Assembly: GCF_018987235.1 (NCBI RefSeq)
Contig: NZ_CP072197.1
Span: 682,001-746,000 of the forward strand
DNA length: 64,000 nt
Reading direction: 5' to 3'
Origin: Lactobacillus crispatus
Lineage (GTDB): Bacteria > Bacillota > Bacilli > Lactobacillales > Lactobacillaceae
Part shown: positions 37,635 through 48,021 of the stretch, piece by piece
Layout: every line of letters begins with the position of its first letter
How positions within the stretch are numbered: the first letter of the stretch is position 1
The notes under the pieces: model-generated
What the model saw: only the letters and a program-made list of their open reading frames with translations
Database searches by the model: none
What the model was told of the DNA's origin: nothing
Program-made: the position numbers and the translations under genes

Positions 37635-38797
37635 CCTGAATTGTCAAATTAAGTGCAACAGTTAGGCTATGAGGAAATATATTGCTTGAAGAGTTCTTCT
37701 GCTGTGTGATATTGAAGGATTCGACGATGTTTGCGGTTAATGGCATCAGTTGCCTGTTGAACATAAGCAGCTGACTTATCTTTCATGCTTTTGCCTTTAG
37801 GGAAGAATTGACGCAGAAGTCCATTGCAGTTCTCATTGGTGCCTCTTTCCCATGGAGAATATGGGTGGGCGAAGTAGATCTGGCAGCCTTTGATCTTGGT
37901 CATATCCGCAAACTCAGAGCCATTGTCAAACGTGATCGATTTAAACCAGGCAGGATGTCTGTCAATCTCATTTTGAAGCAGCCTTTGGCATGTGCTTGCC
38001 CGATAGTCAGGAATCTTGATAACTACTTCAAAGCGTGTGGTTCTTTCGGTCAAAGTCATTAAAGCAGGCTGATTCTTGCGTCTGACGCCTTTAACCAGAT
38101 CTCCTTCCCAGTGCAGCGGCGTTTTTCTGTCTTCAATCTCTTTAGGACGCTGTTCAATGGAATTGCCAAGATTCTTCTTGTGCAAAGCATGACCGCTCTG
38201 GCCGTGATGACGCTTGTTCCTGCGTCTTTTGAGCTTCATAGGCAGATCAATATTGCTTATGTCCAGCAAGCCCTGATCAATATAGCGATAGACAGTTGGT
38301 GTGCTGGGACAAGGGTAGCCTGGCATAGTCCTTTTGAATTCACCAACGAATTCATCGATGCTGGTGGCATCAAATTTAGCTTTGAAGCGTCTGGAGAGCA
38401 TTCTCAAAAAGACAGCATAATGCTTCAATGGATTGCGCTGATAGCAGTTTTTGCGACGCTTCTCATAATAAAGCTGTGCAGTATCAGCGTAATAGTGCTC
38501 ATACAATAAATAGCTGCTGTCTCTTTGCAGGACGCTTCCGCGTTTGATTTCGCGACTGATTGTCGACTTATGGCAGCCGACTTCTTGAGCGATAACAGTA
38601 CGGGAAGTTATGCCGGAATCCAGCATTGCTTGAATTTGTCCACGTTGTACGCTGGTTAATTGATGATAGTGCTTAGAAATGCTAGAATTTGAATTGGTCA
38701 TGAAGATCTTCCTTTCTTGATTTTTCGTCACTTCAAGTTTAGGTCTTCATGGCCTTTTTGTTTAACACTTGGTGTTGCACTTCAATTTTAAATCCGG
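37635..38797 (-). mobile_element. IS30-family insertion sequence, 1163 bp, in msmR
   Basis: Ends are imperfect inverted repeats of about 26 bp sharing aagtgcaaca at their inner side (cctgaattgtcaaatt... at 37635, and ...aattttaaatccgg at 38797 read in reverse). The flanking repeat is 14 bp, long for a family best known for 2-3 bp duplications, though some members make much longer ones. It lies in the same direction as msmR. Confidence 0.88.
37667..38701 (-). CDS. IS30-family transposase
   Basis: About 344 residues from the ATG at 38701 (MTNSNSSISKHYHQL); an in-frame upstream start near 38731 is possible but lies over the ribosome site (aaggaagat). The N-terminal helix-turn-helix (LTSVQRGQIQAMLDSGITSRTVIAQEVGCHKSTISREI) and DDE residues in HWEGDLVKG, TFDNGSEFA and PYSPWERGTNENCNGLLRQFFPKG are complete. 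No internal stop, so potentially active. Confidence 0.92.
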   Translation of the reverse strand: MTNSNSSISKHYHQLTSVQRGQIQAMLDSGITSRTVIAQEVGCHKSTISREIKRGSVLQRDSSYLLYEHYYADTAQLYYEKRRKNCYQRNPLKHYAVFLRMLSRRFKAKFDATSIDEFVGEFKRTMPGYPCPSTPTVYRYIDQGLLDISNIDLPMKLKRRRNKRHHGQSGHALHKKNLGNSIEQRPKEIEDRKTPLHWEGDLVKGVRRKNQPALMTLTERTTRFEVVIKIPDYRASTCQRLLQNEIDRHPAWFKSITFDNGSEFADMTKIKGCQIYFAHPYSPWERGTNENCNGLLRQFFPKGKSMKDKSAAYVQQATDAINRKHRRILQYHTAEELFKQYISS

Positions 38798-39018
38798 GAA
38801 TAAAAAGGATTATTAATTTTTGGAAAATCAACCTCGATTAAATTTAATTTAGATACAGAGTTGACGGTACCTTTTACTTTATATCCTAATTTTTTTATTG
38901 CTTCTTTAACCTTAAGAGCAGATTCAATACCTACATATCCATTTTGATTAATATATCTTGAAACTGTTGCTATCGAAACGTTTGCTTCTTTAGCTATATC
39001 TTTAATAGTAACTACCAT
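38798..39018 (-). pseudogene. msmR: LacI-family regulator of the msm operon, N-terminal part
   Basis: 73 codons: the LacI helix-turn-helix VTIKDIAKEANVSIATVSRYINQN, the linker KLGYKVKG and the first sensor strand NLIEVDFPKINNPFYS. The IS30 element follows within codon 74. The fragment contains the whole DNA-binding domain but not the dimerising sensor domain, so tight operator binding is unlikely. It reads divergently from msmE across a 185-bp control region. Confidence 0.88.
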
Positions 39019-39043
39019 ATTTTTTCACTTCCTTATGTAAATA

Positions 39044-39095
39044 TTACACATTTAAAATCCTATATCATAGTATTTTGACTTATTTAAATGTGTAA
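39044..39095. promoter_or_regulatory. Long inverted repeat in the msmR-msmE control region
   Basis: Two 13-bp arms, ttacacatttaaa (39044-39056) and tttaaatgtgtaa (39083-39095), are perfect inverses, 26 bp apart. A second tgtgtaaat follows at 39099-39107. They lie between the divergent genes, and a TTGACT -35 (39075-39080) sits between the arms. They are the best candidates for MsmR operators. Confidence 0.6.
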
Positions 39096-39151
39096 ATTTG
39101 TGTAAATCCAGTGAAAACTGTAAATAGAAGTGTATGATGTAATTGTAAATA

Positions 39152-39165
39152 TGATAGCGCTTACT
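39152..39165 (+). promoter_or_regulatory. cre-like site upstream of msmE
   Basis: tgatagcgcttact, a cre with one mismatch in the last position, 38 bases before msmE. Confidence 0.65.
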
Positions 39166-39203
39166 TAAAGAGAGCGATATTTGATCAAGAGGAGTGAAAA
39201 TTT

Positions 39204-40460
39204 ATGAAAAAGTGGCTAAAAAGAATAGCTTTAATTAGCTTAGTCGCTACGATGGCTTTAAGTTTGACAGCTTGTGGTCAAAATAAAAGCAGCAATTCTG
39301 GTAAAAAAGTGACAATTGAGTACTTTAACCAGAAAAAAGAAATGTCAGCAACTTTGAAAGAAATTATCAAAGACTTTGAAAAGAAAAATCCTGATATTCA
39401 TGTTAAAGAAGTTGACGTTCCTAATGCAGGTACGGTTTTGAAGACAAGAATGCTTTCAGGAGATGTTCCTGATGTAATTAATATTTACCCACAAAATATT
39501 GATTTTCAGGAATGGGCAAAAGCAGGTTATTTTGAAGATATGACTCATGCTTCATATATTAAAAACATTAAAAATCACTATGCTGATTCTTTTAAAATTA
39601 ACGGTAAGATTTACAACGCACCACTTAGTGCCAACGTTTACGGTTTCTTCTATAATGCAACTGAATTTAAGAGATTAGGAATTAAAGCTCCTAAGACTTG
39701 GGCTGAATTTGAACAAATTGTTAAAAAAATCAAGGCTAGTGGCAAGGCACCATTTGCTGTAGCTGGTACTGAACCTTGGACTTTAAACGGATATCACCAA
39801 TTATCTTTAGCTACTGTTACAGGTGGTGCTAAGCAAGCTAACCAATTACTTAGGTTCTCAGCGCCTAACGGCATTAAAGTAAACAATCCTTATATTCAAA
39901 AAGATTTTACTAGATTGAACTTACTTCGTGAAAATGCACAACAAAATTGGCGTGGTGCTAGTTACAACGATGCTGTTGTTTCATTTGCTAATGGTAAAAG
40001 CTTGATTATGCCAAACGGTTCATGGGCATTACCTATGATCAATCAACAAAAGCCAAAATTTAAGGTTAGAACATTTGCTTTTCCAGCAGCAAAGGCTGGT
40101 CATGAAATGACAGTTGGTTCAGGCGACTTAGCTTTGTCTATTTCATCAAAGAGTAAGCACAAAAAGGCAGCAGAAAAGTTTGTAGCATATATGACAACAC
40201 CTGCTGCAATGCAAAAGTACTATAACGTTGATGGAAGTCCTGTAGCCGTTAAAGGTGTAAAGCAAAAGGGAATTAATTCTCAATTGGGAGGCTTGTCTAC
40301 TTTGGCTTTCACTAAACACGATATGGTTTGGTTAGCACAAGACTGGACTAGTGAGAATGATTTCTTCAATTTGACGGCTAGTTACCTGATGACTGGTAAT
40401 AAGCAACAAATGGTAAATGATATGAACACCTTCTTCAATCCAATGAAGGCTTCTAACTAG
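39204..40460 (+). CDS. msmE: Multiple-sugar ABC transporter, solute-binding lipoprotein
   Basis: 418 residues with a lipoprotein signal (MKKWLKRIALISLVATMALSLTAC) and a family-1 sugar-binding fold (VTIEYFNQKKEMSATLKEIIKDFEKKNPDIHVKEV; MPNGSWALPMI; VAYMTTPAAMQKYYNVDGSP). It captures raffinose, melibiose or related sugars outside the cell for MsmFG. First gene of a six-gene operon, with a strong aagaggag ribosome site. Confidence 0.93.
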   Translation: MKKWLKRIALISLVATMALSLTACGQNKSSNSGKKVTIEYFNQKKEMSATLKEIIKDFEKKNPDIHVKEVDVPNAGTVLKTRMLSGDVPDVINIYPQNIDFQEWAKAGYFEDMTHASYIKNIKNHYADSFKINGKIYNAPLSANVYGFFYNATEFKRLGIKAPKTWAEFEQIVKKIKASGKAPFAVAGTEPWTLNGYHQLSLATVTGGAKQANQLLRFSAPNGIKVNNPYIQKDFTRLNLLRENAQQNWRGASYNDAVVSFANGKSLIMPNGSWALPMINQQKPKFKVRTFAFPAAKAGHEMTVGSGDLALSISSKSKHKKAAEKFVAYMTTPAAMQKYYNVDGSPVAVKGVKQKGINSQLGGLSTLAFTKHDMVWLAQDWTSENDFFNLTASYLMTGNKQQMVNDMNTFFNPMKASN

Positions 40461-40472
40461 GAGGGGTAAAAA

Positions 40473-41348
40473 ATGAAATCAAAAAGTTTTATTGAAAAAC
40501 ATTGGGGTTGGTTGTTTTTAATCGTTCCATTGATTTTACAAGCAATTTTCTTCTATTTTCCATTAATTCAAGGTGCATTTTATAGTTTTACTAATTGGAC
40601 TGGTTTGACTTACAACTATAAGTTTGTTGGGATTAATAACTATAAATTACTGTTGATGGATCGAAATTTTGCTAAATCCATTGGTTTTACTGCAATTCTA
40701 ACTATTTCATTGATTATTGGTGAAATTGTAATAGGTATTTTAGTAGCTAGAGCATTAAACTCAAAGATCAAGGGTCAAACATTCTTTAGAGCCTGGTTCT
40801 TCTTCCCAGCTGTATTGTCGGGTTTGACAGTTGCTTTGATTTTTAAGCAAGTATTCAATTATGGTTTGCCAGCAATTGGTAATGCACTTCATATTGAATG
40901 GCTTCAAACAAGTTTATTAGGTACTAATACTGGTGCGGTAATTGCAACTATTTTCGTTTTGCTTTGGCAAGGTGTGGCAATGCCAATCATTATCTTTTTA
41001 GCGGGTTTACAAAGTATTCCCGATGAAATTAAAGAAGCTGCGGAGATGGACGGTGCTAATAGTCGTCAAATCTTCTGGAACATTGAATTGCCATACATGT
41101 TACCAAGTATTTCAATGGTCTTTATTTTGGCATTAAAGTCAGGTTTGACAGCTTTCGATCAAATCTTTGCAATGACTGCGGGTGGTCCTAACAACTCAAC
41201 TACTTCACTTGGTTTGCTGGTTTATAACTATGCGTTTAACAATAACTCATTTGGTTACGCCAACGCGATTGCCATTGTCTTGTTCATCTTAATTGCTATT
41301 GTTTCATTCATTCAAATTAAGATTTCTAACAAGTATGCCGTTGATTAA
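40473..41348 (+). CDS. msmF: Multiple-sugar ABC transporter, permease 1
   Basis: 291 residues with six membrane segments, MalF-like. The EAA loop that docks onto the ATPase is EIKEAAEMDGANSRQIFWNIELPYMLP. It forms the membrane channel with MsmG. 12 bp after msmE with ggagggg. Confidence 0.93.
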   Translation: MKSKSFIEKHWGWLFLIVPLILQAIFFYFPLIQGAFYSFTNWTGLTYNYKFVGINNYKLLLMDRNFAKSIGFTAILTISLIIGEIVIGILVARALNSKIKGQTFFRAWFFFPAVLSGLTVALIFKQVFNYGLPAIGNALHIEWLQTSLLGTNTGAVIATIFVLLWQGVAMPIIIFLAGLQSIPDEIKEAAEMDGANSRQIFWNIELPYMLPSISMVFILALKSGLTAFDQIFAMTAGGPNNSTTSLGLLVYNYAFNNNSFGYANAIAIVLFILIAIVSFIQIKISNKYAVD

Positions 41349-41362
41349 AGAGGAGTATCAAA

Positions 41363-42196
41363 ATGGAAAAAGAAAATAAATCAAAGAAGTTTTGGGATTA
41401 TGCTTTACTGATTGTCGGTGGAATTCTGATTTTAATTCCATTGCTCTATACATTTTTAAGTTCATTTAAGACAACTAAGCAAATTATGAATCATTTCTTT
41501 GCTTGGCCAAATCCATGGACAACAGCTAACTTTCAAAGATTGTTTGCGGATGGAGTAATGGGTTACTTCTGGAACTCAATTGTCATTACGGTTTTATCAA
41601 TTGTCTTAGTAATGATTTTCGTCCCAATGGCTGCTTACTCTATTGCTAGAAATATGTCAAAACATACAGCTTTTAATTGGATGTATATCTTGCTAATCAA
41701 TGGTATCTTCGTACCATTCCAAGTAATTATGATTCCAATTACTGTCATGATGAGTAAGATTGGCTTAGCTAATATGTGGGGCTTGATTATTCTGTATTTA
41801 ACTTATGCAGTTCCACAAACATTGTTCCTTTATGTAAGCTATATCAAACAGAGTGTTCCTGAAAGTTTGGATGAAGCAGCAGAAATTGACGGTGCTAATA
41901 AGATTACCGCATATTTCAAGATTATCTTCCCATTATTAAAACCAATGCATGCAACAACATTAATCATTAATGCAATGTGGTTCTGGAATGACTTTATGCT
42001 TCCACTGTTAATCTTGAACAAAGATTCAAAGATGTGGACATTGCCATTGTTCCAATACAACTATACAGGCCAGTATTTCAACGATTACGGTCCAAGTTTT
42101 GCTTCATATGTAGTAGGTATCATCACAATTACAATTGTTTACTTAATTTTCCAAAAGAATATTATTGCCGGTATGAGTAACGGTGCTGTGAAGTAG
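41363..42196 (+). CDS. msmG: Multiple-sugar ABC transporter, permease 2
   Basis: 277 residues, MalG-like, six membrane segments. EAA loop [27 protein letters not shown] is complete. The C-terminus [11 protein letters not shown] is typical of the family. 14 bp after msmF. Confidence 0.93.
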   Translation: MEKENKSKKFWDYALLIVGGILILIPLLYTFLSSFKTTKQIMNHFFAWPNPWTTANFQRLFADGVMGYFWNSIVITVLSIVLVMIFVPMAAYSIARNMSKHTAFNWMYILLINGIFVPFQVIMIPITVMMSKIGLANMWGLIILYLTYAVPQTLFLYVSYIKQSVPESLDEAAEIDGANKITAYFKIIFPLLKPMHATTLIINAMWFWNDFMLPLLILNKDSKMWTLPLFQYNYTGQYFNDYGPSFASYVVGIITITIVYLIFQKNIIAGMSNGAVK

Positions 42197-42222
42197 TTAA
42201 GAATAGAGACGAGGTTTTAACA

Positions 42223-43335
42223 ATGGTTAAGGTAGATTTAGATCACGTATATAAAAAGTATGATGGTAATGATAAGTATTCAGTAACGGACTTTAATTTA
42301 CATATTAAAGACGATGAATTTATCGTTTTTGTTGGGCCATCTGGGTGTGGTAAATCAACTACTTTAAGAATGATTGCTGGACTAGAGGATATTTCAAAGG
42401 GTACTTTGAAAATTGGTGGTAAAGTTATGAACGATGTTGCTCCAAAGAACCGTGACATTGCAATGGTATTCCAGAACTATGCTTTGTATCCTCACATGTC
42501 TGTTTATGACAACATGGCCTTTGGTTTGAAGTTGCGTAAGTATAGCAAGGAAGATATTGATAAGCGAGTACAACGTGCTGCAAAGATCTTGGGCTTGACA
42601 GATTACTTAAAGCGTAAGCCATCAGCACTTTCTGGTGGTCAACGTCAGCGTGTTGCTTTGGGACGTGCGATTGTGCGGGATGCTCCAATCTTTTTAATGG
42701 ACGAACCTTTGTCAAACTTGGATGCTAAGCTTCGTGTAACAATGCGTGCCGAGATTGCTAAACTACACCAACAATTGAAGACAACTACTATTTATGTAAC
42801 TCACGATCAAACTGAAGCTATGACCTTAGCTGATAGAATTGTCATTATTAAGGATGGTAAGCAACAACAAGTTGGTAGTCCACTTGAAGTATATAACAAA
42901 CCAGCTAATGTCTTTGTTGCTGGTTTTATCGGTTCGCCTGCTATGAACTTCTTCCATGTAATTTTAAAGGATGGCAAGATCATTGATAAAGATAATCATG
43001 ACTTTGAAATTCCAGTTCCAGAAGGTAAGTTAAAGGCATTAAAAGAAAAAGGATATGACGGAAAAGAGTTGATCTTTGGTATACGTCCAGAAGATGTTCA
43101 TACTGAGCAAGTATTTTTAGAAACCTATCCAGACAATGTTGTTGAAGCTAAAGTGGTAGTTTCAGAATTGTTAGGTGCTGAAACTCAGCTTTATACTAAA
43201 GTTGGTAATACTGAATTGGTATCGAAGGTAGACCAAAGAGACTATGCTAAGCCTGGCAATATGGTAAAGATGGGCTTTGAAATGAATAAGGCGCACTTCT
43301 TTGATCCTGAAACTGAAGTAGCAGTTGAGAACTGA
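42223..43335 (+). CDS. msmK: Multiple-sugar ABC transporter, ATPase
   Basis: 370 residues. Walker [12 protein letters not shown]-loop [13 protein letters not shown], signature [20 protein letters not shown], Walker [13 protein letters not shown] and H-loop [10 protein letters not shown] are all present, followed by the regulatory OB-type domain of CUT1 ATPases. MsmK proteins are known to energise several sugar transporters, so it is the natural partner for the orphan binding protein at 11370. 26 bp after msmG. Confidence 0.95.
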   Translation: MVKVDLDHVYKKYDGNDKYSVTDFNLHIKDDEFIVFVGPSGCGKSTTLRMIAGLEDISKGTLKIGGKVMNDVAPKNRDIAMVFQNYALYPHMSVYDNMAFGLKLRKYSKEDIDKRVQRAAKILGLTDYLKRKPSALSGGQRQRVALGRAIVRDAPIFLMDEPLSNLDAKLRVTMRAEIAKLHQQLKTTTIYVTHDQTEAMTLADRIVIIKDGKQQQVGSPLEVYNKPANVFVAGFIGSPAMNFFHVILKDGKIIDKDNHDFEIPVPEGKLKALKEKGYDGKELIFGIRPEDVHTEQVFLETYPDNVVEAKVVVSELLGAETQLYTKVGNTELVSKVDQRDYAKPGNMVKMGFEMNKAHFFDPETEVAVEN

Positions 43336-43344
43336 GGTTAAGTA

Positions 43345-45546
43345 ATGACTAAAAACTTAATTACATTTGATGAAAAAAATAAAGTTTTTCATTTGCATAA
43401 TGACCAAATTTCATATCTGATTTCAATTGAAGATGGTGGCACACTAAGTCACTTGTATTTCGGTAAAAGTATCAAAGCGTATCATGGTGAATTGCGGTAC
43501 CCACGACTTGATCGAGGCTTTTCAGGTAATTTACCCGGATCATTAGATCGTACTTTTTCAAAAGATTCTTTGCTACAAGAATACAGTAGTGCAGGCGAAA
43601 TGGACTTTAGAACGCCAGCAATGATTGTGCGCCAACCAGACGGTTCTAATGCAGTATTTTTAACCTATAAAAATTATCAAATTGTGCCAGGAAAGCCTGA
43701 ACTAAAAGGTTTGCCTCATGCATGGGTAAAGAATAAGGATGAAGCTGAAACTTTAATCATTACTTTAAAAGATAAGTTTAGTGAGCTGAGATTTGACTTG
43801 CTTTATACAATTTATCGTGATCGTTCGGTAATTGTGCGTTCGACTAAAGTTAGAAATGCTGGCAAGGAAATGGTAAAAATTGAAAAAGTAGCTTCGATGC
43901 AAATGGATTTCGTAGATCGTGACTTTGACATGATTACACTGCCAGGTGCCCATGCGCATGAAAGACGGGTTGAACGAAACAAGGTTAATCAAGGAATTCA
44001 TGTTTATTCCAGCATTCGCGGCACTTCAAGTCACCAAATGAATCCATTTGTTGCTTTAGTTGATCAAGATACAAATGAATTTGCTGGGGATGCATATGGT
44101 TTCGCCTTTGTTTACTCTGGCAATCACAAGTTTGAAGTAGAAAAAGATCCGTATGCGCAAACCAGGATTGTTGTTGGCATTAATGATTACAACTTTAGCT
44201 GGATGCTAAATGCGCAAGAGAGTTTCCAAACACCTGAAGTATTAATGGTTTATTCAGATCAAGGTTTGAATAAGATGAGCCAAGCTTTCCATAGTATCAT
44301 TCATGATCGCATTATGCGAAGCAAATACAAAGATCAGGTTCGGCCAATTGTGGTGAATAACTGGGAAGCAACTTACTTCGATTTTGATGAAGATAAGTTA
44401 AAGCCAATTGTTGATAAGGCTAAGGAATTAGGCATTGAGATGTTTGTGCTTGATGATGGTTGGTTTGGCCATCGCGATGATGATAATTCTTCCTTGGGCG
44501 ATTGGCAGGTCTTTGAGAAAAAATTCCCTCATGGCCTAGACCACTTTGCCAATTACGTTCATCAGCAAGGGCTTAAGTTTGGTTTGTGGTTTGAACCAGA
44601 GATGATCTCAATTGATTCTAATTTGTATCAAAAGCATCCCGATTATTTGATGCATGTTCCTGGAAGAACACCAAGTCCAGCTCGTAACCAATACTTGCTT
44701 GATTTAGGCCGAGCAGAAGTACGTAATAATATTTTTGACCAAATGAAAGCAATTCTTGACTCAGGCAAGATTGACTACATTAAGTGGGATATGAATCGCC
44801 ACTTGTCTGATATTTACCAAGCTGATTTGCCAGCAGATCGACAAGGTGAAGTCTATCACCGTTATGTATTAGGTCTATATAATTTACTTGAAAAAATTGT
44901 TGATCGTTATCCTGACCTCTTAATTGAAGGTTGCTCAGGTGGTGGCGGACGCTTTGATGCAGGCATGGCCTATTACAACCCACAAATCTGGGCTAGTGAT
45001 GATAGTGATGCAATTGATCGCTTAAGCATTCAATATGGCACTAGTTTAGTCTATCCACAATCAATGATGACTTCACATGTTTCGGTTAGTCCTAATGAGC
45101 AAAATGGCCGGATTACGCCGTTTAAGACGCGTGGTATTGTCGCAATGTGGGGGGATTTAGGTTACGAGCTTGATTTAACTAAGTTAAGTGAAGCCGATCA
45201 AAATGCCGTTGCTAAACAAGTCGCAGAATATAAGAAGATTAGGAAAATTACGCAATATGGCACATTTTATCGTCTAAAGGATGCACAAACGAGTAATCAA
45301 TGTGTTTGGGAAACTGTTTCACCTGATAAAAATGAGTTTGTCCTGTCAACTGTTAAGGTGATGGCTAGTGCCCAACCATATTTCACTAAGACTAAATTGA
45401 TGGGTCTTGATCCAAATAAACAGTATGAAGATCAAACCACGCATCAAGTTTATGGTGGCGATGAGCTGATGAATCTCGGAATCTATGATCCTGTTGAACA
45501 TGGCGATTTTATGGCTTATATGTATCATTTTAAAGCAATTGACTGA
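43345..45546 (+). CDS. melA: Alpha-galactosidase, GH36
   Basis: 733 residues, the usual length for the tetrameric GH36 enzymes of lactobacilli. The nucleophile Asp is in [10 protein letters not shown], the acid/base Asp in [11 protein letters not shown], with [14 protein letters not shown] between them. It removes galactose from raffinose, melibiose and stachyose, feeding galK and, through sucrose, gtfA. No signal peptide: cytoplasmic. 9 bp after msmK. Confidence 0.95.
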   Translation: MTKNLITFDEKNKVFHLHNDQISYLISIEDGGTLSHLYFGKSIKAYHGELRYPRLDRGFSGNLPGSLDRTFSKDSLLQEYSSAGEMDFRTPAMIVRQPDGSNAVFLTYKNYQIVPGKPELKGLPHAWVKNKDEAETLIITLKDKFSELRFDLLYTIYRDRSVIVRSTKVRNAGKEMVKIEKVASMQMDFVDRDFDMITLPGAHAHERRVERNKVNQGIHVYSSIRGTSSHQMNPFVALVDQDTNEFAGDAYGFAFVYSGNHKFEVEKDPYAQTRIVVGINDYNFSWMLNAQESFQTPEVLMVYSDQGLNKMSQAFHSIIHDRIMRSKYKDQVRPIVVNNWEATYFDFDEDKLKPIVDKAKELGIEMFVLDDGWFGHRDDDNSSLGDWQVFEKKFPHGLDHFANYVHQQGLKFGLWFEPEMISIDSNLYQKHPDYLMHVPGRTPSPARNQYLLDLGRAEVRNNIFDQMKAILDSGKIDYIKWDMNRHLSDIYQADLPADRQGEVYHRYVLGLYNLLEKIVDRYPDLLIEGCSGGGGRFDAGMAYYNPQIWASDDSDAIDRLSIQYGTSLVYPQSMMTSHVSVSPNEQNGRITPFKTRGIVAMWGDLGYELDLTKLSEADQNAVAKQVAEYKKIRKITQYGTFYRLKDAQTSNQCVWETVSPDKNEFVLSTVKVMASAQPYFTKTKLMGLDPNKQYEDQTTHQVYGGDELMNLGIYDPVEHGDFMAYMYHFKAID

Positions 45547-45557
45547 GGAAGATAGTT

Positions 45558-47000
45558 ATGCCGATAAAGAACAAAGTAATGTTGATTACTTATCCTGACA
45601 GTTTGGGTAAAAATCTGAAAGAATTAAATGAAGTTTTGCACGAGGACTTGAAGGATGCGGTTGGTGGAATTCACCTGTTGCCATTTTTTCCATCAACTGG
45701 TGATCGCGGCTTTGCTCCAACTGACTACACGACAGTAGATCCTAAATTTGGCGATTGGTCAGACGTTGAGAAGTTAGGCGAAGAATATTACTTAATGTTT
45801 GACTTTATGATTAATCATATTTCGCGCCATTCCAAGTATTATGAAGATTTCCAAAAGAATAAAGACCAAAGTCCTTATGCAGATTTATTCTTAAGCTGGG
45901 ATAAATTCTGGCCAAAAGGTCGTCCGACCAAAGAAGATGTGGACTTAATCTATAAAAGAAAAGATCGTGCCCCATATCAAGAAATTACTTTTGCCGATGG
46001 GACGAAAGAAAAACTTTGGAATACTTTTGGTCCGGAACAAATTGATCTTGATGTGCGTAAGCGAGTAACACAAAAATTTATTAAAGAGACCTTAGTTAGC
46101 CTAATTCATCACGGAGCCGATATTATTCGATTGGATGCCTTTGCTTATGCTGTCAAAAAGCTAGATAGTAATGATTTCTTCGTAGAACCAGAAATCTGGG
46201 ATTTGCTTAAGCAAGTACAAGATGATATTGCCGATGAAGGTGCAACAATTTTACCAGAAATTCATGAACACTATTCAATGCCGTTCAAGATTGCTAAACA
46301 TGGTTACTTTATCTATGATTTTGCTTTGCCAATGGTAACCTTGTATTCACTGTATTCTGGTAAAAGCAATCGCTTGGCAGCTTGGCTGAAAAAGTGTCCA
46401 ATGAAACAGTTTACGACTTTGGATACACATCACGGAATAGGTGTAGTTGATGCCCGTGATATTCTCTCTCCTGAAGAAATCAATTATACCAGTCAAGAGC
46501 TCTATCAAGTTGGCGCTAATGTAAAGAAGAAGTATTCTAGTGCTGAATACCATAATCTTGATATCTACCAAATTAATACTACTTTTTACTCTGCTTTAGG
46601 CGATGATGACCAGAAATACTTCATGGCACGGTTATTGCAAGTCTTTGCGCCAGGGATCCCGCAAGTTTATTACGTGGGGATGCTGGCTGGCAAGAATGAT
46701 CTTGAATTACTAGAAAAAACTAAGGAAGGACGCAACATTAATCGGCATTATTATAGTCGCCAAGAAGTAGCTGAAGAAGTTAAACGTCCGGTAGTTAGTT
46801 CACTCTTAAAATTATTTACTTTTAGAAATACTGAACCTGCCTTCGATCTTGATGGTTCAATTGAAATTTCTACTCCAAATGAAAATGAAATCCAAATTAT
46901 TCGTAAAAATAAAGAGCAAACTAGTCAAGCAGAATTAAAGGCTAATTTAAAAGATTTAACTTATCAAGTTGTAGTTAATGGCAAAGAGGTTAAATTTTAA
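45558..47000 (+). CDS. gtfA: Sucrose phosphorylase, GH13_18
   Basis: 480 residues. Conserved GH13 regions: nucleophile Asp in [17 protein letters not shown], acid/base Glu in ILPEIHEHY, and [15 protein letters not shown]. It splits sucrose with phosphate to glucose-1-phosphate and fructose, saving ATP. As the last gene after melA it should process sucrose left from raffinose. 11 bp after melA. Confidence 0.94.
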   Translation: MPIKNKVMLITYPDSLGKNLKELNEVLHEDLKDAVGGIHLLPFFPSTGDRGFAPTDYTTVDPKFGDWSDVEKLGEEYYLMFDFMINHISRHSKYYEDFQKNKDQSPYADLFLSWDKFWPKGRPTKEDVDLIYKRKDRAPYQEITFADGTKEKLWNTFGPEQIDLDVRKRVTQKFIKETLVSLIHHGADIIRLDAFAYAVKKLDSNDFFVEPEIWDLLKQVQDDIADEGATILPEIHEHYSMPFKIAKHGYFIYDFALPMVTLYSLYSGKSNRLAAWLKKCPMKQFTTLDTHHGIGVVDARDILSPEEINYTSQELYQVGANVKKKYSSAEYHNLDIYQINTTFYSALGDDDQKYFMARLLQVFAPGIPQVYYVGMLAGKNDLELLEKTKEGRNINRHYYSRQEVAEEVKRPVVSSLLKLFTFRNTEPAFDLDGSIEISTPNENEIQIIRKNKEQTSQAELKANLKDLTYQVVVNGKEVKF

Positions 47001-47037
47001 TTTTCCCCCCCTAGATCAAAATTAATAATAGCAATAT

Positions 47038-47082
47038 AAATAAGCAATCCTGCTCAATTTGAGTATAGGTTGCTTATTTTGG
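47038..47082 (+). terminator. Terminator of the msm operon
   Basis: A long stem (aaataagcaa..gctc with gagt..ttgcttattt) with an internal bulge and T4 tail. The bases 47083-47160 that follow hold only AT-rich DNA, presumably the next promoter. Confidence 0.75.
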
Positions 47083-47170
47083 TTACTAACAACTTATCAC
47101 AAAATAAATTAGCTTTATTCAAATAAAAATCAAATAATCTTGTTATGCTTAAAGAGGGAAGAAGGGATAA

Positions 47171-47785
47171 ATGTTGAATATTTACGGGAAATACGCCCCA
47201 ACTTTAGATAAATTGCTTGGCCAAATGATGGCGCAGTTTGAGCAGTTAAATAAAAATTATGAAAAAGAACACGGCGAACGACTTTATGAACATTTACGTG
47301 GTCGGGTAAAAAGTGAAGCTAGTATGGAAGGTAAATGCCAAAGAAAAAATTTACCATTGACGCCACAATCAGCTTTGCGTGTTAACCGTGATAGTGTTGG
47401 TCTCCGTGTAGTTTGCAATTTTATTGATGATATTTATACTTGCATTGACTTTATTAAACAATGGGCTAATGTCAGTGTCTATCAGGAAAAAGATTATATT
47501 ACTAATGCTAAACCGAACGGTTATCGTTCATATCATATGATTCTTGATGTGACTATACCCGATGAGGATGTTGACGGTAATATACCGGGTCATTATTTTG
47601 TTGAAGTGCAGCTAAGAACTATCGCCATGGATACTTGGGCAAGTCTAGAACATGAAATGAAATACAAGCACAAGATTAAGAATCCTGAGATGATTGGCGA
47701 AGAATTAAAAAGAGTAGCAGATGAATTAGCTTCTTGTGATGTATCAATGCAGACGATTCGACAATTAATTAGGGAAGAGGATTAG
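47171..47785 (+). CDS. Small alarmone synthetase (RelQ/YjbM-type GTP pyrophosphokinase)
   Basis: 204 residues containing only the RelA/SpoT synthetase domain: RVKSEASMEGKCQRK, DSVGLRVVCNFIDDIY, KPNGYRSYHMIL, EVQLRTIAMDTWASLEHEMKYKHK. There is no hydrolase, TGS or ACT region. It makes (p)ppGpp from ATP and GDP/GTP. It lies 6 bp before the response-regulator gene, so alarmone synthesis and this two-component system are co-transcribed. Confidence 0.88.
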   Translation: MLNIYGKYAPTLDKLLGQMMAQFEQLNKNYEKEHGERLYEHLRGRVKSEASMEGKCQRKNLPLTPQSALRVNRDSVGLRVVCNFIDDIYTCIDFIKQWANVSVYQEKDYITNAKPNGYRSYHMILDVTIPDEDVDGNIPGHYFVEVQLRTIAMDTWASLEHEMKYKHKIKNPEMIGEELKRVADELASCDVSMQTIRQLIREED

Positions 47786-47791
47786 TAATTA

Positions 47792-48021
47792 ATGAAGATT
47801 TTAGTAGCAGAAGATGAACCACAGCTATTGCGTGTTTTAACCGCTGCCATGGAACATGCTGGTTATGATGTTGATCCAGTAGACAATGGACTAAAGGCAG
47901 TAGAACATGCTAAAGAAAATTCTTATGACGTAATTATGTTAGATATCATGATGCCAGTCATGGATGGAATTACTGCTTTGAAAAAGATCCGTGAGAGTGG
48001 CGACAAGACTTATATTTTAAT
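47792..48021 (+). pseudogene. OmpR-type response regulator, N-terminal part
   Basis: 76 codons and two bases of the receiver domain: acidic pocket VAEDEP, phospho-acceptor Asp51 in VIMLDIMMPVMDG, then KKIRESGDKTYI. The IS982 copy starts within the attttaat target. Removing the element and one repeat gives ...KTYILMLTAKAEVDD..., an unbroken 221-residue regulator. The frame runs ten codons into the element before stopping. Confidence 0.92.
48014..48021. repeat. Target-site duplication of IS982 copy 3, left
   Basis: attttaat, repeated exactly at 48987-48994. Confidence 0.9.

Noticed and set aside
47000..47040. C6 run after gtfA as a phase-variable tract
   Set aside because: It lies downstream of the stop codon and before the terminator, so it cannot affect a reading frame.
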